DNA of 64,000 nucleotides from Ottowia beijingensis (GCF_013423955.1 NZ_JACCKX010000001.1:2294001-2358000); one strand, 5' to 3'; positions 46,606 to 57,236 are shown, counted from the first letter of the stretch. The notes: generated by a model from the sequence alone, not told the origin. Program-made: numbers and translations.

Positions 46606-48820
46606 ATGACTGCAACTGCAGAACTTTCGGGCCTGCGTGCCGCAGCACGTATCAGCGTTCTCGGCGCTGCGCTGGCCTTCATGGGGACGTCGGTCTGGGC
46701 GAGCCCCGCCAGCGAAGCGATCCAGGCGTTGACGACCCATGGGTCGTACACGCGCGAGGTTCGACTGTCGGCACTGGGTGTGGTGGAGCCGGTGGCCTTG
46801 CTCAAGGAGTCCGCCAGCCGCGATTTCTACTTCCCGATGCCGCGCTCGAACGTGACTGATGCGCGGATCCATTTCTCCGGCCGCACCCACAAGACGGAGG
46901 AAGGACGCACCGGCGTCATCCTCTCGGTCAACGGCATTCCCCAGTACACGCAGACGGTGGCGGAAGGTGATGCGGCCCTGGCGGTCGATCTGTCTGTGGC
47001 GCCACGGGCCCAGCCCGACGGCTTTGCGCGCCTGGGCGTGCAGTGGCAGACGCTGACCACGGTCAACTACTGCCAGCTGGAGCGGGACACGGGCAACGTA
47101 CTCACCATCTCGCCGGATTCCCGGCTGGTGTTCAGGCACGGCCTGTCGAACCTGAGTGTGGACGAAGCCTGGCGGTTGCTGCCGCCGCAGCCCGTGTTGC
47201 TGGTGGGCAGCACGAAACTGGCCCAGGACGCGTACGACACGGCCTGGCGCCTGGGTACGGCGCTGACCCGCGCCGGCAAGGCGCCGCGCGTGGCGGCGCT
47301 GCCCGACGTGGGAAGCAACGTCACGCTGGGCGAAGTGTCGGTGCCGGCTGCGCTCGCAGGTGTGCCGGCATTTGCTGGGCTCCGGTCGGGTTCGGGCTTG
47401 AAGATCGAAGACGCCGCGCAGTTGGCTGCGCTCATGCTGTCGGGGGCGGCGCCATCCGCGGGGATGTGCTGGTGGTGGACGCTGAACTGCGCAAGCGCGT
47501 GGGCGATGCCATCGCGGCGTTGTCCCAGCAGATGAGTGGCGACACGCAGGCGCAAGCCGCGTTGGCGGCGTGGGGTGATCAGTTGTTGGCAACCGCTGGC
47601 GCCGATGGCGTCAAGGGTGCTGCCGGCGTTCGCACCGCTGCGCTGGGCGGGCAACCGACGCTGGCCGTATCGACGGGTGGTGCGGGTGTGGTCGGCGCGC
47701 TGGACAGTGTCTGGCGCCAGGTGTTGCAGGGTCCGACCGCGCAGGTCCAGTCGGCCAAGACGGTCGATCCCCAACGCCAGAACACCTTCAGCCTGGCATC
47801 CCTGGGCGCCGGCGGTAGCAGCATCGACGTGGTCGCCAAGGGCGAATGGAGCGGCAGCTTTCCGCTGGCGGCCGTGCTGGGGGTGGGCGCGTGCCCAAGC
47901 AACTCGTGCTGAATGTGGTGGCCGCGCCCTCGCCATCCACCACACCGCCGATCCTGTCGGTGTACTGGAACGACACCATGCTGGGGTCGACCCAGTTGAA
48001 GGCCGAGGGCGCGCCGGAATCGCTCACGCTGCAAGTGCCATCCCACGTGCTGGGCATGCGCAACGTGTTGCGGGCGGTGTTCCAGCGTCAGCCCCTGTCA
48101 CACAACTGCGACGAGATTCCCCAGGGCTTTCCGGTGCAGGTGCTGCCGACGAGCCACATCGTGACGGGACCGGGCCGGGCCGATGCGAGCTTCGTCGGTC
48201 TGTTGCCGGACATGACGGACCGCGCCACGCTGGTGGTGCCGCAACGCTATCTGGAAGATGCGGTGGGTTCCTTGCCGGTCGTGATCCGCACGGCCTTTGC
48301 TTCGGGCATGTCGCCGGGCAGTGCGGAGCTGATGGTGGCGGCTGGTGATGCACCGGTACAGCCGAACCAGGCATTCCTGAGCATGGAGGTACCGGTGCAA
48401 GGCGCCAGTTCGTCGACCAGCGTGGGGCCGAACGGCCACCTGCGGGTTCGCAACAAGGAGATCGACTGGGTCGACATGAGCGGTCTCGACCGGCTGTCGG
48501 TTGCTGAGGTGGTGGGCGCCCAAGGTGGACGCCAGGGCATTCTGTGGCAGCGACTCGGGGAGGCCAGCGATGCCGCCGACGCCCGTCCCTACTTGCTGAG
48601 CCGCGGCGACGTCGCGCTGGTGGGACGAGAAGGTGTGCTGGCATGGCTGGATACCCGCGGAACCGCGCCCAATGCTTCTGAGGGTGCGGCTGAGAGTGGC
48701 ACGGCCGGTTCGGTTGCTGCCTGGTGGCACAGCCAGCCCGATGCCGTGCGCTACACGCTGCTGGCAGTGCTGGGGCTGATCGTGCTGCTGTTGCTGGCGC
48801 GCCTGCTGCGCCGCCGATGA
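46606..48820 (+). CDS. BcsB-like cyclic-di-GMP-binding cellulose synthase regulatory protein, orphan, two frame breaks
   Basis: Large periplasmic protein, about 738 residues after repair, with N-terminal signal peptide and a single C-terminal TM helix (YTLLAVLGLIVLLLLARLL) and basic tail, the BcsB layout. Family segments: SRDFYFPMPRSNVTDARIHF, VNYCQLERDTGNVLTISPDS, FQRQPLSHNCDEIPQGFPVQ. One G is missing at about 47445-47449 and another at about 47880-47884. Start 46606 follows AAGGGAG. BcsB normally partners the synthase BcsA; none is present nearby. It may serve another glucan/exopolysaccharide synthase. Confidence 0.72.
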
Positions 48821-48933
48821 CGGACGCCGTCAAAGCCCGCCGGCAGGGTGGTCAGGTGGTGTCTGAGAGCGCCGCCCGACTGCCTCGCGGCACTCGTTCA
48901 GTCAAGGGCTGAAATCCTGCCCGCGGCGCGGGG

Positions 48934-49788
48934 TCAGCGGAACACCACCGTCCGCTGCCCGTTCACCAGCACCCGGTGTTCGCCATGCCACTTCACCGCG
49001 CGCGCCAGCACCTGGCTTTCGGTGTCGCGGCCGATGGCCGTGAGGTCTTCCACCGTCAGGCTGTGGTCCACGCGCGCCACGTCCTGCTCGATGATCGGGC
49101 CCTCGTCCAAGTCGGCCGTCACGTAGTGCGCGGTGGCGCCGATCAGCTTCACGCCGCGGTCGTGCGCCTGGTAGTACGGCTTGGCGCCCTTGAAGCTGGG
49201 CAGGAAGCTGTGGTGGATGTTGATGGCGCGCCCGGCCAGCCGCTGGCACATGGCGTCGGACAGCACCTGCATGTACCGCGCCAGCACCACCAGCTCGGCA
49301 CCTTCGCCGTCGATGATCTCCAGCTGCCGCTCCTCCGCCTGCGCCTTGTTCGCCTTGTTGACGGCGATGTGGTGGAAAGGCACGTTGTAGCTGGCCGCCA
49401 GTTGGTAGAAGTCGCGGTGGTTGCTGACGATGGCGCGGATGTCGAGCGGAAGCAGGCCCGACTTCCAGCGGAACAGCAGGTCGTTCAGGCAGTGGCCTTC
49501 CTTGCTGACGAAGATGACAGCGCGCATGGGCTGCGCCGCAGCGTGCAGCTGCCAGCGCATGTCGAAGCGCGCGGCCAGCGTGCCGATCTGCTCGCGCAGC
49601 GCCTCGGCGCCTGCGTCGGCGCAGGCGAACTGCACGCGCATGAAGAACAGGCCGGTGTCGTGGTCGTTGTACTGCGCGGCTTCCTCGATGTTGCCGCCGC
49701 GCTCCAGCAGAAAGCCCGACACGGCGTGCACGATGCCGCGCTGGTCGGGGCAGGAAAGCGTCAGGATGTAGGTGGTGGTGTCTTGCAT
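48934..49788 (-). CDS. purU: Formyltetrahydrofolate deformylase
   Basis: Hydrolyses 10-formyl-THF to formate and THF, balancing one-carbon pools and feeding PurT. N-terminal ACT domain (YILTLSCPDQRGIVHAVSGF) and C-terminal formyltransferase-fold hydrolase domain with AVIFVSKEGHCLNDLLFR, AIVSNHRDFYQLA, LARYMQVLS, catalytic INIHHSFLPSFKGA and GATAHYVTADLDEGPIIEQD. 284 residues from ATG 49788, a normal length; upstream open frame has no homology. Confidence 0.94.
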   Translation of the reverse strand: MQDTTTYILTLSCPDQRGIVHAVSGFLLERGGNIEEAAQYNDHDTGLFFMRVQFACADAGAEALREQIGTLAARFDMRWQLHAAAQPMRAVIFVSKEGHCLNDLLFRWKSGLLPLDIRAIVSNHRDFYQLAASYNVPFHHIAVNKANKAQAEERQLEIIDGEGAELVVLARYMQVLSDAMCQRLAGRAINIHHSFLPSFKGAKPYYQAHDRGVKLIGATAHYVTADLDEGPIIEQDVARVDHSLTVEDLTAIGRDTESQVLARAVKWHGEHRVLVNGQRTVVFR

Positions 49789-49915
49789 CGGGCGCCGATT
49801 GTCGCAGGGCTGTCGCGTGCGCGATGGCGTGGCGCTGTGGTGCGCGGTCGAATCGCTATATTGAGTTGCCAAAGTCTTGCACCAGCCCGGCAGCGCGACC
49901 CGAGGAACCCAGAAG

Positions 49916-51528
49916 ATGACACCGCCCACCCAGAGCCAGCCCCTGCACGCACACCTGCGCCGCCACGCACGCGAGAAGCCCGACGCGGCGGCGCTCGTCT
50001 GGTACGGCCGCGCCATCAGCTGGCGCGATTTGGATGACTGGAGCGACGCACTGGGTGCGCACCTGCAGTCGCTCGGCGTGGGCAAGGGTGCGCCGGTGGC
50101 GCTGTTCATGAACAACTGCCCGCAGTACCTGGTGGCGCACTACGCGATCCAGAAGATCGGTGCCATCGTCTGCCCCTGCGGGCCGCTGAACAAGGCGCAC
50201 GAGCTGGAATACCAGCTGGGCGACCTGCAGGCGCGCGTCATCATCGCGGCCGACAACCTGTTGCCCATCGTCGATCAGGTGCGCGCGCAGACGGCGCTGC
50301 AGCATGTGCTGGCGGTGCGCTACGGCGATCTGCTGCCGACCGAGCCGACGCTGCCCGTGCCATCCGAGCTGCAGGCCGCGTCGGCGCCGCTGCCGGCCGG
50401 CGTCGCTGATATGCTTCAGATTTCGCAGCAGGGTGCGCAGAGTGGACGGCGACCAACGCCAGGTTCCATTGGGATGGATGACATCGCCCTGATGACTTAC
50501 ACCAGCGGCACCACCGGCCTGCCCAAGGGGGCCATGCTGAGCTTCGGCAATGCGCTGTTCAAGACGGAGGTGACGGCCGCATCGGCCGGCATCGGCGCGC
50601 AGCACGTGGCGCTGTCGGTGGCGCCGCTGTACCACATCGCCGGCATGCTGATGGGTGTGAACGTGCCGGTGCTGGCGGGCGCCACGCAGGTGCTGCTGTT
50701 CCGTTTCGATCCCGTCGCCGTGCTGCAGGCGATTCATGCCTACAAGGTCACGCACTGGTACTCGATCGCGCCGATGAACGTGGCCTGCATGCAGGTGCCG
50801 GATGCGCAGCGCTTCGACCTGGCGAGCTGCTGCGCAACCCGGTCACGAGTTTCGGCATCACCTTCACCGAGCCGCTGGCGCAGCAGTGGCAGGCGTTCAC
50901 GCGCGGGCCGTGCATCAGCTATGAAGCTGCCTATGGCCTGAGCGAAACGCACACCATGGATACCGGCATGCCGCACGACGCCATCCGCTGGGGCACGCAC
51001 GGCCGGCCGATGCCGGGCGTCACGATCCGCATCGTCGATGCCGAGACCGGCGCCGAGAAGACGGTCGGTGAGGTGGGCGAGATCACCGTGAAGTCGCCCG
51101 GCAACTTCAAGGGCTACTGGAACAAGCCCGAGGCCACCGCGAAGACGCTGAGAGATGGCTGGGTGTGGACGGGCGACCAGGGCCGCATGGACGCCGATGG
51201 CTATCTCACCTTCATCGGCCGCACCAAGGAGATGATCAAGGTCTCGGGCTACAGCGTGTTCCCGGAAGAGGTGGAGACGATTTTGATCAAGCACCCGGCG
51301 GTGGCGCAGGCGGCCGTGCTGGGCGAGCCGGATGCGGAGAAGGGCGAGGTGGTGAAGGCGTTTGTGGTTCGCAAGCCCGGCGCTGAGGTGTCGGCTGAGG
51401 AGCTGATGGCGTGGAGTCGGGAAAACATGGCGACTTACAAGGCGCCGCGATACGTGGCCTTCATCGACGCGTTGCCGGCGACGGGGTCGGGGAAGGTGTT
51501 GCGGCGGTTGTTGAAGGATGTGGCTTGA
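49916..51528 (+). CDS. AMP-dependent acyl-CoA synthetase/ligase, one frame break
   Basis: ANL-superfamily ligase, about 537 residues. P-loop MTYTSGTTGLPKG, YEAAYGLSETHT, WVWTGDQGRMDADGYL, hinge GRTKEMIKVSGYSVFPEEVE, and catalytic Lys in TGSGKVLRR. One C is missing near 50826, between FDLAS and LLRNPVTSFGITF. Start 49916 follows GAGGAA. It is a fatty-acyl or aryl-acyl CoA ligase; chain length cannot be read. It precedes a single-chain acyl-CoA carboxylase, so the two may act in series on an acyl-CoA. Confidence 0.85.
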
Positions 51529-51955
51529 TGGTGACGGTGTGGGGCCTGCGAGCGCGGCTGGCCGGGCGTTCGCCCCGGCGGGCGACCTACTTTTCTTTGT
51601 CTCGCCAAAGAAAAGTAGGCAAAAAAGGCGACCCCACCGGCCGTGTCCCTTCGCTTCGCTGCGGGCGACCTGCGATGCTCGGGCGCGGGGCGGCGCTGCG
51701 GAACTCGCTGCGCGCTTGCGCGCTTCGCTCAGACAACCGCAGCGAGTCAGAGCACGAAGCGCGGCATGCTGCGCTGCCGCGCCCGCCCCACGCCCTGCGC
51801 TTCTCGGCACGGCCAGAGGGGAGGTTGAAATGCGACACGGGCCATCGCTGCGCTCGGCCTTGGTCTTGTCAGGCCGCTGCTTCGCGCGGCGTGCTGTTTT
51901 ACTCCCTCTCCCTCTGGGAGAGGGTTGGGGTGAGGGCCGCGCCCGTGGCCTGTGA
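51529..51955. repeat. Non-coding repeat-like region with perfect 14-bp hairpin
   Basis: 427 bp with no supported gene. At 51586-51619 CCTACTTTTCTTTG and CAAAGAAAAGTAGG form a perfect 14-bp stem with a 6-base loop, followed by AAAAAAGG. Next comes very G+C-rich, R/A-coding-like DNA (51640-51890). A CCCTCTCCCTCTGGGAGAGG arm precedes the carboxylase start. I recall similar ACTTTTCTTTG hairpin blocks in other proteobacteria. Confidence 0.6.
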
Positions 51956-54900
51956 GTGATCTCTTATGCTGAAAAAATCCTGATCGCCAACCGCGGCGAG
52001 ATCGCCGTCCGCATCGCTCGTGCGTTGCATGACTTGGGCTGCGCCAGCGTGGCCGTGTTCGCGCAGGACGACGCGGGTGCGCTGCACACGCAGCTGGCCG
52101 ACCACGCCGTCGCGCTGCAGGCCACCGGCCCGGCGGCGTATCTGGATGGTGCTGCGCTGATCGTCGCCGCCCGCGCGCAGGGCTGCGACGCGGTGCATCC
52201 GGGCTACGGCTTCCTGAGCGAGAGCGCGGCGTTCGCCCAGGCCTGCACCGATGCGGGCCTGACCTTCATCGGCCCCACGCCGGAGCAACTGGCGCTGTTC
52301 GGCGACAAGGCGCGCGCCCGCGCGCTGGCGGCCGAATGCGGCGTGCCGCTGATGCCGGGCCTGAACCACGCGACGACGCTGTCCGAGGCCGAAGCCTTCT
52401 TCGCCGAGCAGATGGCGCAGGGCGCGGGCGGCATCGTCATCAAGGCGGTGGCGGGTGGCGGCGGGCGCGGCATGCGGGTGGTGGAGCGCGCCGAAGACGT
52501 GGCGCCGCTGTGGCAGCGCTGCACCTCGGAGGCGCAGGCCGCGTTCGGCGAAGGCGGCGTGTACGTCGAGCGCCTGATGCCGCGTGCACGCCACATCGAG
52601 GTGCAGGTGATGGGCGACGGCGCGCAGGTGGTGAGCCTGGGCGTGCGCGAATGCACGCTGCAGCGGCGCTTCCAGAAGCTGGTGGAGATCGCCCCCAGCC
52701 CCACGCTGGCGGCCGGGTTGCGCGCGCGCATCGAGCAGGCCGCGCTGGCGATGGCGCGGCGCGCGGGCTACCGCGGGCTGGGAACGTTCGAATTCCTGGT
52801 GGACGAGGCATCGGCCGACCTGCCCTTCGTCTTCATCGAGGCCAATCCGCGCCTGCAGGTCGAGCACACGGTGACCGAGGCCGTGACGGGGATCGACCTG
52901 GTGGCGCTGCAAGTGCAGGTGGCGGCGGGGCGAACGCTGGCGGAGCTTGGCCTGGCGGAAGACACGCCGGTGCCCGAGCGTGGCTTCGCCATCCAGTGGC
53001 GCATCAACGCCGAAACGCTGGATGCGCAGGGCCATGCGCTGCCCGCCAGCGGCCGCATCGCGCATCTGGCCTGGCCCAGCGGCCCCGGTGTGCGCGTGGA
53101 CACACATGCGCAGGCGAGGGTGGTGCCATCGCCGCATTACGACAGCCTGCTGGCCAAGCTGATCGTGCACGGCCCGGACTTCGCGGCGGCGCTGCGCCGC
53201 TCGCAGCGCGCGCTGGCCGAATGTCATGTGGATGGCCTGACGGTCAACCTGCCCTTGTTGAGCGCGCTGGCAGAACGCCCCGAGATGGCGAGCCAGCAGG
53301 TGCACACGCGGTGGTTGGAAGCCGCTTTGCCAGAACTGCTGGATGCTTCAAAAATATAGCTGTTCGCGCCCGTCGGACGGGCGCAGAAGGCCAATTTCAT
53401 TCAAATCAAACCTCTGCGCTGTCTGCCGCCGAAGCGCCCGAAGGCTCCATCCTCGCACCCATGCCGGCGCGCCTGGTGCAGCTGTCGGTGCAGGTGGGCG
53501 ACGCCGTGCCCGCCGGCGCCGAATTGGCCGTGCTGGAAGCGATGAAGATGCAGCACGTGCTGAGCGCGCCGCACGCCGGCGTGGTGCGTGCCCTGTTCGC
53601 CGAAGCGGATGCCTACGTGGCGCAGGGCGATGTAATCTTGGTGCTGGAGGAGGCCGAACACGCGGCAGAGCAAGCGGCGGCTGACCAGGCGGCGCAAGAC
53701 CCCGACCACATCCGCGCCGACCTGCAGCGCGTGCTGGATCGCCACGCCCTCACGCTGGACGACGCGCGGCCCGAGGCCATCGCCAGGCGCCACGCGCGCG
53801 GCGGGCGCACGGCGCGCGAGAACATCGCCGACCTGTGCGACGAAGGCAGCTTCATCGAATACGGTGCGCTGGCGATTGCCGCGCAGACGCGCCGCCGCAG
53901 CATGGAAGACCTGATCGCCAACACGCCGGCCGACGGCATGGTGACGGGGGTGGGTGGTGTCAACGGCCTCATCTTCGGCGCCGAGCGTGCGCGCACGGCG
54001 GTGATGGCTTACGACTTCACCGTGCTGGCCGGCACGCAGGGCATGCGCAACCACGCCAAGACCGACCGCATCCTGGGCCTGGCCTTGCAGGAGAAGCTGC
54101 CCGTGGTGCTCTTCGCCGAAGGCGGCGGTGGCCGGCCGGGCGATGTGGATTCGAATGTGCTGGCGGGGCTGGACATCGGCACCTTCTCGGCCTATGCGTC
54201 GCTCTCGGGCCAGGTGCCGGTGGTCGGCATCGTCGCCGGGCGCTGCTTTGCCGGCAACGCGGCGCTGGTGGGTTGCAGCGACGTGATCATCGCGACGAAG
54301 AACAGCAACCTCGGCATGGGCGGGCCGGCCATGATCGAAGGCGGTGGCCTGGGCGTGTTCGCGCCCGAGGATATCGGCCCGGCCGACGTGCAGCACGCCA
54401 ACGGCGTGATCGACGTGCTGGTGGCCGATGAGCGCGAGGCGGTGGCCACCGCGCGGCATTACCTGAGCTTCTTCCAGGGCCGCGTGAAGGACTGGATCAC
54501 GCCCGACCAGCGCGGCCTGCGCGCCGTGGTGCCCGAGAACCGCCTGCGCGTGTACGACACCCGCGCGGCGATGCGCGGCCTGGTGGACGAGGGCAGCCTG
54601 CTGCCGCTGCGCACGGGCTTCGGCGCCGGTATCCACACCGCGCTGGCGCGCATCGAGGGGCGGCCCGTCGGCCTGATGGCCAACAACCCTTTGCACCTGG
54701 GTGGCGCCATCGATGCCGATGCCGCCGACAAGGGCGCGCGCTTCATGCAGCTGTGCAACGCGCACGGCCTACCCATCGTCAGCCTGATCGACACACCCGG
54801 CTTCATGGTGGGGCCGGAGGTGGAAAAGACCGCGCAGGTGCGCCACGTCAGCCGCCTGTTCGTGGCGGCGGGCGCTGCGCGTGCCGTTCTTCAGCGTGGT

Positions 54901-55255
54901 GCTGCGCAAGGGCTACGGGCTGGGGGCGATGGGCATGGCGGCGGGCGGCTTTCACCAGCCCTTCTTCACCATCGCGTGGCCGACGGGCGAGTTCGGCGGC
55001 ATGGGGCTGGAAGGCGCGGTGCGCCTGGGCTTTCGCAAGGAGCTGGAGGCGGTGCCCGCGGGCGCCGAGCGCGACGCGCTGTTCGCCCAACTGGTGGCGC
55101 AGCAGTACCAGCATGGCGAGGCGATGAACATGGCCACCGCGCTGGAGATCGACGCCGTGATCGACCCGGCCGACACGCGCGCCTGGCTGGCGCGCGGGCT
55201 GGCCTCAAGCAGCGGGCCGCGCGGTGCGGCGCGCGGCTTCGTCGACGCGTGGTGA
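51956..55255 (+). CDS. Single-chain biotin-dependent acyl-CoA carboxylase (BC-BCCP-CT, LCC-like), frame breaks at 53350 and ~54876
   Basis: About 1100 codons encode three domains. Residues ~5-455 are biotin carboxylase (KILIANRGEIAVRIARAL, VIKAVAGGGGRGMR, FIEANPRLQVEHTVTEAVTG). Residues ~490-560 are a biotinyl domain with EAMKMQH around residue 531. Residues ~600-1100 are both carboxyltransferase halves (GGGGRPGDVDSNVLAGLDIG, KGYGLGAMGMAAGGFHQPFF). This BC-BCCP-CT order in one chain is that of long-chain acyl-CoA carboxylases. One A is missing in the run at 53350-53354 and a frame change occurs near 54876. The linker at residues ~464-485 is encoded by a family A repeat. GTG start at 51956 is tentative. 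Confidence 0.85.
53348..53408. repeat. Family A repeat inside the acyl-CoA carboxylase gene (linker)
   Basis: Minus strand: TTTGAATGAAATTGGCCTTC, TGCGCCCGTCCGACGGGCGC, GAACAGCTATATTTTTGAAG. It lies exactly between biotin-carboxylase and biotinyl domains. As written it introduces a TAG; adding one A to the A run keeps the frame open through it. Confidence 0.8.
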
Positions 55256-55360
55256 GCGCGGATACCAGCCCACCGCACTACTTTGCCGCCGCTTTGCACG
55301 CGCTTGACATGCGCGGGCCACCATGGACGCATCGCCATTCATGACGAAAGGAAGCGATCC

Positions 55361-55855
55361 ATGAAAGCCGTCTCGATCAAATCCCTGCTGCTGGCCGCCA
55401 CCGTGGCGGCCGGCGGCCTCGCTGGTCTGGCGCTGCCCACGGCCGCGCAGGCGCAGGCTTACATCAACGTGCAGATCGGCACGCCCCCGCCCCCGCCGCG
55501 CTACGAGGTGGTGCCCGCCCCGCGCCCCGGTTGGGTGTGGGCACCGGGGCATTACGAGTGGGCGCATAACAACTACATCTGGCGCCGCGGCCACTGGCTG
55601 CAGGCGCGGCCGGGCCATGCCTACGTGCCGGCCGCCTGGCGCGCCCAAGGCAACCGCTGGGTCTACCAGCCGCCGCGCTGGGATGCCCGCCCGGTGCGCG
55701 TGGTCAGCCCCGGCCCGCGCCATTGGGACAACCGCGGCCCGCGCGGCTACCAGGACCACCGAGGCCGCCCCGGTGCGCGCCCGGGCGCGGACCGTGACCG
55801 CGACGGCGTGCCCAACCGCTACGACCGCCGGCCGAACGACCCGCGCCGGTACTGA
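55361..55855 (+). CDS. YXWGXW-repeat/BcpO-type secreted protein
   Basis: A 164-residue exported protein. Signal peptide MKAVSIKSLLLAATVAAGGL..AQAQA; mature part rich in Trp, Tyr, Pro and Arg with the PGWVWAPGHYEWAHNNYIWR and RGHWLQARPG patterns of the YXWGXW repeat family, and a basic disordered tail (DRDRDGVPNRYDRRPNDPRR). Function is unknown; members are associated with the envelope. AAGGAAG ribosome site before ATG 55361. Confidence 0.8.
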   Translation: MKAVSIKSLLLAATVAAGGLAGLALPTAAQAQAYINVQIGTPPPPPRYEVVPAPRPGWVWAPGHYEWAHNNYIWRRGHWLQARPGHAYVPAAWRAQGNRWVYQPPRWDARPVRVVSPGPRHWDNRGPRGYQDHRGRPGARPGADRDRDGVPNRYDRRPNDPRRY

Positions 55856-56082
55856 GCCTGTTGACGTTTTTCAAGAGCATGACAGCGCGTGCCGCGCCAA
55901 GGAAAGCCCCTCTCCCTCCGGGAGAGCGCCTGCCCCGGAATTGATCCGGGGCTGGCGTGAGGGCCGCCAGCGTGTCATGCATGACGCGGAGTCATCAATA
56001 GACTGGCCCCAGGTTGCCGTTCACGGCTACCCGCCGACCGGGCGATGGGTTTCGTGCTGCGGGCCCGTCCGCTGTTGGCGTT

Positions 56083-56146
56083 ATGGGGAGTATGCGTGTC
56101 CAGCGCCCTTTATTCGGGCGCTAGCGAAGTGTATATGGGGAGTATT
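56083..56146. repeat. Family D repeat (ATACTCCC-bounded), copy 2
   Basis: GGGGAGTAT at each end in direct orientation; between them CCAGCGCCCTTTATTCGGGC and GCTAGCG. The reverse complement aligns with 19976-20042 including both ends and GGGCGCTGG. Confidence 0.65.
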
Positions 56147-56199
56147 TGTTCTCCTGGCCAACTCGTCGGCGCGGCGCCGACTTCGATTGCAGCGTGCTT

Positions 56200-56275
56200 T
56201 GTGGGAGCGGCCTTGGCCGCGATGCGGCGCACCCACCCCAGGCAGCGCCTCATCGCGGCCAAGGCCGCTCCCACA
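56200..56275. repeat. REP-type inverted pair, variant
   Basis: GTGGGAGCGGCCTTGGCCGC and inverted GCGGCCAAGGCCGCTCCCAC, separated by about 35 bp. Same architecture as 20082-20158 with the stem bases changed in a compensating way. Confidence 0.8.
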
Positions 56276-56354
56276 GCATGGACGGTGGCGCCGCCCTGCC
56301 TGCACATCGATGGCCCGCGCCCGCACGGCCCGTGGCGAGATCGCAGACAGGCCC

Positions 56355-57213
56355 TCAGGGCTGGCGCGTGGCGCGCCTGAGTTCGGCGCAGTAGTCGCGC
56401 GGCGGCACGGGCGGCGTGGGCCACAGCAGGTCGGCGCCGCTGGTGTGTGCCGGCAGGGTGTCGGTTACTTCTGAATCAATAGCTGCCTGCGCTTGCCCAG
56501 ACTGCGCTGACAGCACTTTGGTCGTCAAATCCGGCGGCAGGTGCAGCGGCACGCCCAGCGCGCGGTGCACGTGCCCGTTGCCGGCCACCAGCAGTACCGT
56601 GCGGCCGGGTTGCCGCGCGGCGCGCACGGTGTCGGCCATGGCGATGTCGCGCGCGATCTGCACCCGCGTCATGGGCCCGATCTGCGATTCGGGCAGCAGG
56701 CCGCAGTGGCCGTCGCGCATGCGCTGCTGCTGCTCGGCCAGCGCGGCGGGCGGCAGGCGGGCGTCCAGCGCGGCGTCGCGCATCGCCTCGCGCTGGCGCG
56801 CGGCGGGCAGGTTGGCGCCCAGCACCGGCACGCCGGCGCGTACCGCGGCCATCACCACCGGGCGGTAGGTCTGCCACGGCCAGCCGGCATCGCGCCAGGC
56901 CAGGGCGCGCTGCACCTGCGACTCGCTGGCGTGGCGCGGCAGGCCGGCGGTGCTGCGGCCCTGCTCGGCCATCTCCAGCGCCAGCGCGGCCAGTGCGCCG
57001 CGCGCGGCCAGCCATTGCACCGTCTGGCGCTGCAACTGCTGGTGCGCGGGCGCGTCGTGCTGCTCGCCCAGCAGCAGCACATCGGCCGGCAGCAGGGTGG
57101 CCAGGCGCGCCTGCCCGTCGGCGCCCAGCGGGGCGGGCGTGGCACAGCCGGCCGCGCCCAGCAGGGCCAGGCTCAGTGCGGCGGCGGGCAAAGGGGGCGG
57201 CGCATCGCGCCAT
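56355..57213 (-). CDS. ChaN family heme-uptake-type lipoprotein with in-frame family A repeat; frame break near the start
   Basis: About 285 residues. Lipobox SLALLGAAGC near the start, then ChaN family sequence: LPADVLLLGEQHDAPAHQQL, LALEMAEQGRS, WPWQTYRPVVMAAVRAGVPV, GPMTRVQIARDIAMAD, LLVAGNGHVHRALGVPLHL. ChaN binds heme through paired monomers in Campylobacter. One C too many (or two too few) at about 57192-57197 separates MARCAAP from LPAAALSL. Near the C-terminus SGQAQAAIDSEV is encoded by a family A repeat. Divergent from the AbrB-family gene, 23 bp apart. Confidence 0.78.
56466..56530. repeat. Family A repeat inside the ChaN-like gene (translated)
   Basis: Minus strand: TTTGACGACCAAAGTGCTGT, CAGCGCAGTCTGGGCAAGCG, CAGGCAGCTATTGATTCAGA. 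It encodes GQAQAAID, the same peptide as the hpaG1 copy (GQAQAAIN), in the same frame of the repeat. Confidence 0.75.
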
Positions 57214-57236
57214 ACTACGCGCTCGCCCAACGCCCC

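Larger units (their letters stand above)
55856..56354. repeat. Repeat-rich intergenic region (CCCTCTCC arm, family D, REP pair)
   Basis: 499 bp without a supported gene. Contains a CCCCTCTCCCTCCGGGAGAG arm near 55908-55927 with GGCGTGAGGGC partner, family D copy 2 (56083-56146), and a REP-type pair (56200-56275). Confidence 0.75.

Noticed and set aside
51640..51890. Small Arg/Ala-rich proteins in the 51.6-51.9 kb gap
   Set aside because: No ribosome site, no family resemblance, extreme composition and placement within a repeat-like block; best seen as non-coding.
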